This document shows positions 6,401 to 7,930 of a stretch of 7,930 bases of DNA, piece by piece. A model generated the notes under the pieces. The model made no database searches, was not told the DNA's origin, and saw only the letters and a program-made list of their open reading frames with translations. This DNA comes from Prevotellaceae bacterium UBA5903 (lineage in GTDB: Bacteria > Bacteroidota > Bacteroidia > Bacteroidales > Bacteroidaceae), in the NCBI GenBank assembly GCA_002431845.1, contig DJEH01000059.1, forward strand, positions 1-7,930, in the 5' to 3' direction. Both the position numbers and the translations under genes were made by a program. Within the stretch, counting starts at the first letter, position 1, and each line of letters begins with the position of its first letter.

Positions 6401-7491
6401 GTTATGATGTGGTAAATAATGGCAATGTTGTTAGCACTCGCACGGTAAAACTACCAGCAGTAACCCCTGGCGATAGTACAATTGTTACGCTGAAATTAAG
6501 CAAAGCAAATTTGCAAAAAGCCAAAGAAGCAGGCCAAGAGATAATGCTTAACTTGCACATGCTCTACCACAATGCCACCAACTATGCTGCAGCAGGTCAC
6601 GAAGCAGCGTTCAAGCAGTTCACGCTTGTCAATCGTGGTGCATTGGCTCCCATCAGTGCTGATACCAAGGCGCCCGCTATGCTGCAAACGGCATCGCTCG
6701 ACAAAACTGTTGTTGGCAATAGCAACATCCAACTCACCTTTGACAACGAAACAGCCCGTCTCACATCGCTTGCACTGAACGGACGCGACATTCTGAGCAA
6801 TGGCGAAGGATTTGAGTATAGCAACCATCGTTGGATTGAGAACGATCGTTATGGCTATACTGCCAACGGCCTCGAAGCCAAAGGCACAATCCGTGTTGAA
6901 GAGGCAAATGGTGCTACTGTTGTAAAAACTCTTCGTAAGGGTTCGCTTTGCAACACAGCAATTGACTACGTTATCTATCCACAAGGAATAGTAGACGTAA
7001 AAGCAACATTCACTCCGCATACAGCCGACCTCCGCCGTGCAGGACTTGTGTGCAAACTTGATTCTTCGCTCTCAATGGTTAATTACTATGCACTTGGTCC
7101 TTGGGAGAATGCGTGCGACCGTCGTGACGGCGTTATCTTAGGACGATATCATACCACAGTTACTGACATGATAGAGCCTAACATGAAACCACAAAGCACA
7201 GGCAACCGCGAAGAGCTACGTGAACTCACGCTTACCGATAAAACAGGTTTTGGTGTGAAGATACAAACCGAAGGCAAGGTAAACTTCTCAGTTATTCCTT
7301 ACACCGATGAGCAGTTAATGAATGCTTCTCACTATTGGGACCTCAAACCCGCGGCCTACAATGTACTTCACCTCGATGCTGCTATGCGTGGTATAGGCAA
7401 TGCCTCATGTGGTCAGGATGTAGGCACACTCCCTATGTACTATGTGCCCAATAAGCCCATGACCTACACATTGCGTATTTCTAAACAATAG
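3475..7491 (+). CDS. Exported LacZ-type beta-galactosidase (glycoside hydrolase family 2) with ricin-like N-terminal extension
   Basis: This retaining glycosidase probably releases terminal beta-galactose from oligosaccharides or host or plant glycans in the periplasm. Residues 1-27 are a signal peptide ending GTNA before QEF; no lipobox is present. Residues about 30-310 contain two ricin/beta-trefoil-like stretches (AQLWKV and GQYWNI are QxW-type motifs) that may bind sugar. The GH2 jelly-roll domain spans about 360-545 (ISLNGTWKFHF, PVPSNWEMQGYDKPLY, GSYVRTF), the Ig-like domain about 546-660, and the TIM barrel about 661-960. The barrel has NRHDTSPIHG, RTSHYPND, VDEADLEDH, the acid/base Glu785 in WSLGNESGSG, the nucleophile Glu852 in FICEYAHAMGN, and WDWVDQS. 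An inter-domain region and the Bgal_small domain (about 1085-1335, with YYALGPWENACDRRDG) complete it. LacZ-like metal-site Glu/His and active-site residues are all retained. At 1338 residues it is longer than LacZ (about 1020), the difference being the N-terminal extension. It has its own promoter and terminator. Substrate specificity within GH2 is inferred. Confidence 0.93.
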   Translation: MRREHNVCRWLCLLLLLFCSISGTNAQEFRPGVLYHLVSSLKGQVIDIDSKGQVVLSKLDEEKTNQHFVVSELSGSWRFINPFTNKAIRTEGNALEQGENNGSDEAQLWKVVASDGNAYHLVPANNPTKVAAVQGNQVVLIDKSKAVGNKATLFTISQATHSGFDTDLTYRIRSAKNADYVLGNGDSGENNARIVAEKADVKNRGQYWNIKMLDLNRRVVSNAFYTQNFDDGGGNASIDYLLQWPADEGVWNNAQFKFEPVAGHVGTYIIRSVGKSKADKMYALKDGQLKSIAYNAKDPNAWFTFEQVEKPKIKSPYWEDETIFAENKEKGVATYIPYASEQELMADKARYNTPWTAPQTTQFISLNGTWKFHFVPEPSQRPLDFWKTDYDVSAWDTIPVPSNWEMQGYDKPLYCNVEYPHANTPPFIKARPGYNDGGKNYGIDPVGSYVRTFSVPEAWDGRRTFIHFGGIYSAAFVWLNGQYVGYTQGANNVTEFDITKYLKKGAENRLAVQVFRWSDGSYLECQDMFRMSGIFREVYLFNTPKAAVRDHYVTSNISFDGNNQATKADVDVELTFDNRDKEQTTKQVVAKLYAPNGKLIGEKQLPNFNTADGAETHVAFTVDNPQLWSAEMPHLYTLCIVQKNAQGNDEMAFATKVGLRKIEIKNSLLYVNNKRVFLKGVNRHDTSPIHGRAVTLDEMLRDVTLMKQNNINTIRTSHYPNDYRMYAMYDYYGLYTVDEADLEDHANQSISDRKSWIPAFVDRIDRMVLRDRNHPCVVMWSLGNESGSGENFKYCYEAAKKLDNRPVHYEGTRVSGPYGGGKYSDFYSKMYPGMAWMHQNTSNLDKPMFICEYAHAMGNAIGNFDKYWDIIEHSNATIGGCVWDWVDQSIYNPQLMKKGIYRLTTGYDYPGPHQGNFCCNGIIPSSRNESAKLKEVKAVHQFVKFRLGAVDMVKNTANVVLKNAYDFQTFSGMDLRYDVVNNGNVVSTRTVKLPAVTPGDSTIVTLKLSKANLQKAKEAGQEIMLNLHMLYHNATNYAAAGHEAAFKQFTLVNRGALAPISADTKAPAMLQTASLDKTVVGNSNIQLTFDNETARLTSLALNGRDILSNGEGFEYSNHRWIENDRYGYTANGLEAKGTIRVEEANGATVVKTLRKGSLCNTAIDYVIYPQGIVDVKATFTPHTADLRRAGLVCKLDSSLSMVNYYALGPWENACDRRDGVILGRYHTTVTDMIEPNMKPQSTGNREELRELTLTDKTGFGVKIQTEGKVNFSVIPYTDEQLMNASHYWDLKPAAYNVLHLDAAMRGIGNASCGQDVGTLPMYYVPNKPMTYTLRISKQ

Positions 7492-7515
7492 TCATTACGC
7501 TATTTAATATAAAAA

Positions 7516-7554
7516 TGGCTGATAGTGGAAAATTCCATTGTCAGCCGTTTTTTT
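7516..7554 (+). terminator. Rho-independent terminator after the beta-galactosidase gene
   Basis: GGCTGATAGTGG at 7517-7528 pairs with CCATTGTCAGCC at 7535-7546, twelve pairs with two G-T, around a six-base loop. It is followed by G and seven T residues. It begins 25 bases after the stop codon. Confidence 0.9.
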
Positions 7555-7606
7555 GTATCGTACGATGTGCAATTGGTATAAGCTAAATCCTACATTTATC
7601 ATCCTT

Positions 7607-7664
7607 ATTATTGCAGTCCGGTAAAACTTTTGAAAAAATCCTTTGAGTTTCACCGGAAAGCAAT
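7607..7664. repeat. Dispersed repeat copy 2 (short form)
   Basis: ATTGCAGTCCGGTAAAACT at 7610-7628 is an imperfect inverted match to AGTTTCACCGGAAAGCAAT at 7646-7664, with 16 of 19 positions agreeing. The centre is TTTGAAAAAATCCTT. It matches both ends of copy 1 at 646-749 but lacks that copy's internal 21-bp hairpin, so the two look like long and short forms of one element. Confidence 0.6.
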
Positions 7665-7757
7665 AGAAATGAATGTAATTGTTTACTTATATAATTAGGC
7701 TATAAATCTATTGTATCTTTTTCCATCTATCCATCTAAATAATAAGCTATGTTGCAA

Positions 7758-7802
7758 GTCCTGTAGGGACGACATATCAGAGGATAGGGGCTTGCCCCTA
7801 TC
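7758..7802. repeat. REP-like double palindrome
   Basis: Two adjacent hairpins are visible. GTCC at 7758-7761 pairs with GGAC at 7767-7770 around TGTAG. GATAGGGGC at 7783-7791 is a perfect nine-base inverted match to GCCCCTATC at 7794-7802 with TT between, giving an effective CTTG loop. CTGTAGGGACGACATATC followed by a G-rich/C-rich palindrome is a form I recognise from intergenic repeats of Bacteroidetes genomes. Copy number cannot be seen in this window. Confidence 0.6.
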
Positions 7803-7834
7803 GTACCCATTTTATTAATGAGTTGCATGACTAT

Positions 7835-7897
7835 CCCCCTCTCACCTTGAGGGGAGAGGGGCAGCAACCCCAAGAGGTTTGCAGGGGAGTGGGGTGA
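7835..7897. repeat. C/G-rich intergenic repeat with inverted arms
   Basis: CCCCTCTC at 7836-7843 pairs with GAGAGGGG at 7854-7861 around a short loop. It is followed by a second weaker dyad in which ACCCC near 7867 faces GGGGT near 7893. It contrasts sharply in base composition with its AT-rich surroundings and has the look of the CCCCTCTC/GAGAGGGG repeats dispersed through Bacteroidetes genomes. No coding function is seen. Confidence 0.55.
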
Positions 7898-7930
7898 AAG
7901 AATATACCATGTAAATGTTTGAAAACAATA

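Larger units (their letters stand above)
7555..7930. other. Gene-free region rich in dispersed repeats
   Basis: No reading frame with protein-like character is seen on either strand in these 376 bases. The stretch holds a copy of the CCGGTAAAACT repeat (7607-7664), a REP-like double palindrome (7758-7802) and a C/G-rich repeat (7835-7897), separated by AT-rich sequence. No terminator for a gene entering from the right is evident, unless the palindromes serve that role. Confidence 0.65.

Noticed and set aside
6496..7020. 174-codon open frame on the minus strand inside the beta-galactosidase gene
   Set aside because: It is fully antisense to a well-conserved coding region, has a Cys/Val-rich composition with no recognisable domain, and reflects codon bias of the sense gene.
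7150..7491. A T9SS sorting domain at the C-terminus of the beta-galactosidase
   Set aside because: The end (NKPMTYTLRISKQ) is the last strand of the Bgal_small domain and lacks the Gly-x-Tyr and closing Lys/Val pattern of a sorting domain.

Overview
The window looks like a Bacteroidales chromosome segment, probably Prevotella or a close relative. The evidence is the L17 protein with a long Lys/Ala/Glu-rich tail, TAnnTTTG-type promoter boxes, absence of strong Shine-Dalgarno sites, a type IX secretion (T9SS)-style C-terminus, a Fib_succ_major-type secreted protein and a large exported family 2 glycoside hydrolase.

Layout. (1) Positions 1-580: rplQ, normally the last gene of the ribosomal alpha operon, followed by a clear intrinsic terminator. 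(2) 581-902: a gene-free gap with a dispersed-repeat copy carrying a 21-bp hairpin, a run of eight G, and a likely promoter for the next gene. (3) 903-2523: two consecutive genes for exported proteins whose mature N-termini look alike. The first ends in a T9SS-like sorting domain. The second carries an Fn3-like region and a C-type-lectin-like Fib_succ_major domain. Its reading frame breaks by one base just before a Tyr/Ser/Asn-rich C-terminal segment that ends in the family's usual VRAVC motif. (4) 2594-2678: a long imperfect inverted repeat. (5) 2688-3264: a small protein resembling MutS domain I (the MSL accessory type known from diversity-generating retroelements, DGRs), running out of frame into the C-terminal remnant of a DGR-type reverse transcriptase. 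(6) 3324-7554: promoter, a 1338-residue exported LacZ-type beta-galactosidase with a ricin-like N-terminal extension, and its terminator. (7) 7555-7930: no gene, but three kinds of dispersed or palindromic repeats, one related to the repeat at 646-749.

The main result is that 1487-3264 reads as a decayed diversity-generating retroelement. It has a C-type-lectin target gene with a plausible variable repeat, an MSL accessory gene, and a reverse transcriptase that has lost its template repeat and whole catalytic part in one apparent deletion. This identification rests on recognising family motifs by eye. No template repeat is present in the window, so past hypermutation of the target cannot be proven from this sequence alone. 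The flanking genes, rplQ and the beta-galactosidase, are intact and look unrelated to the element.
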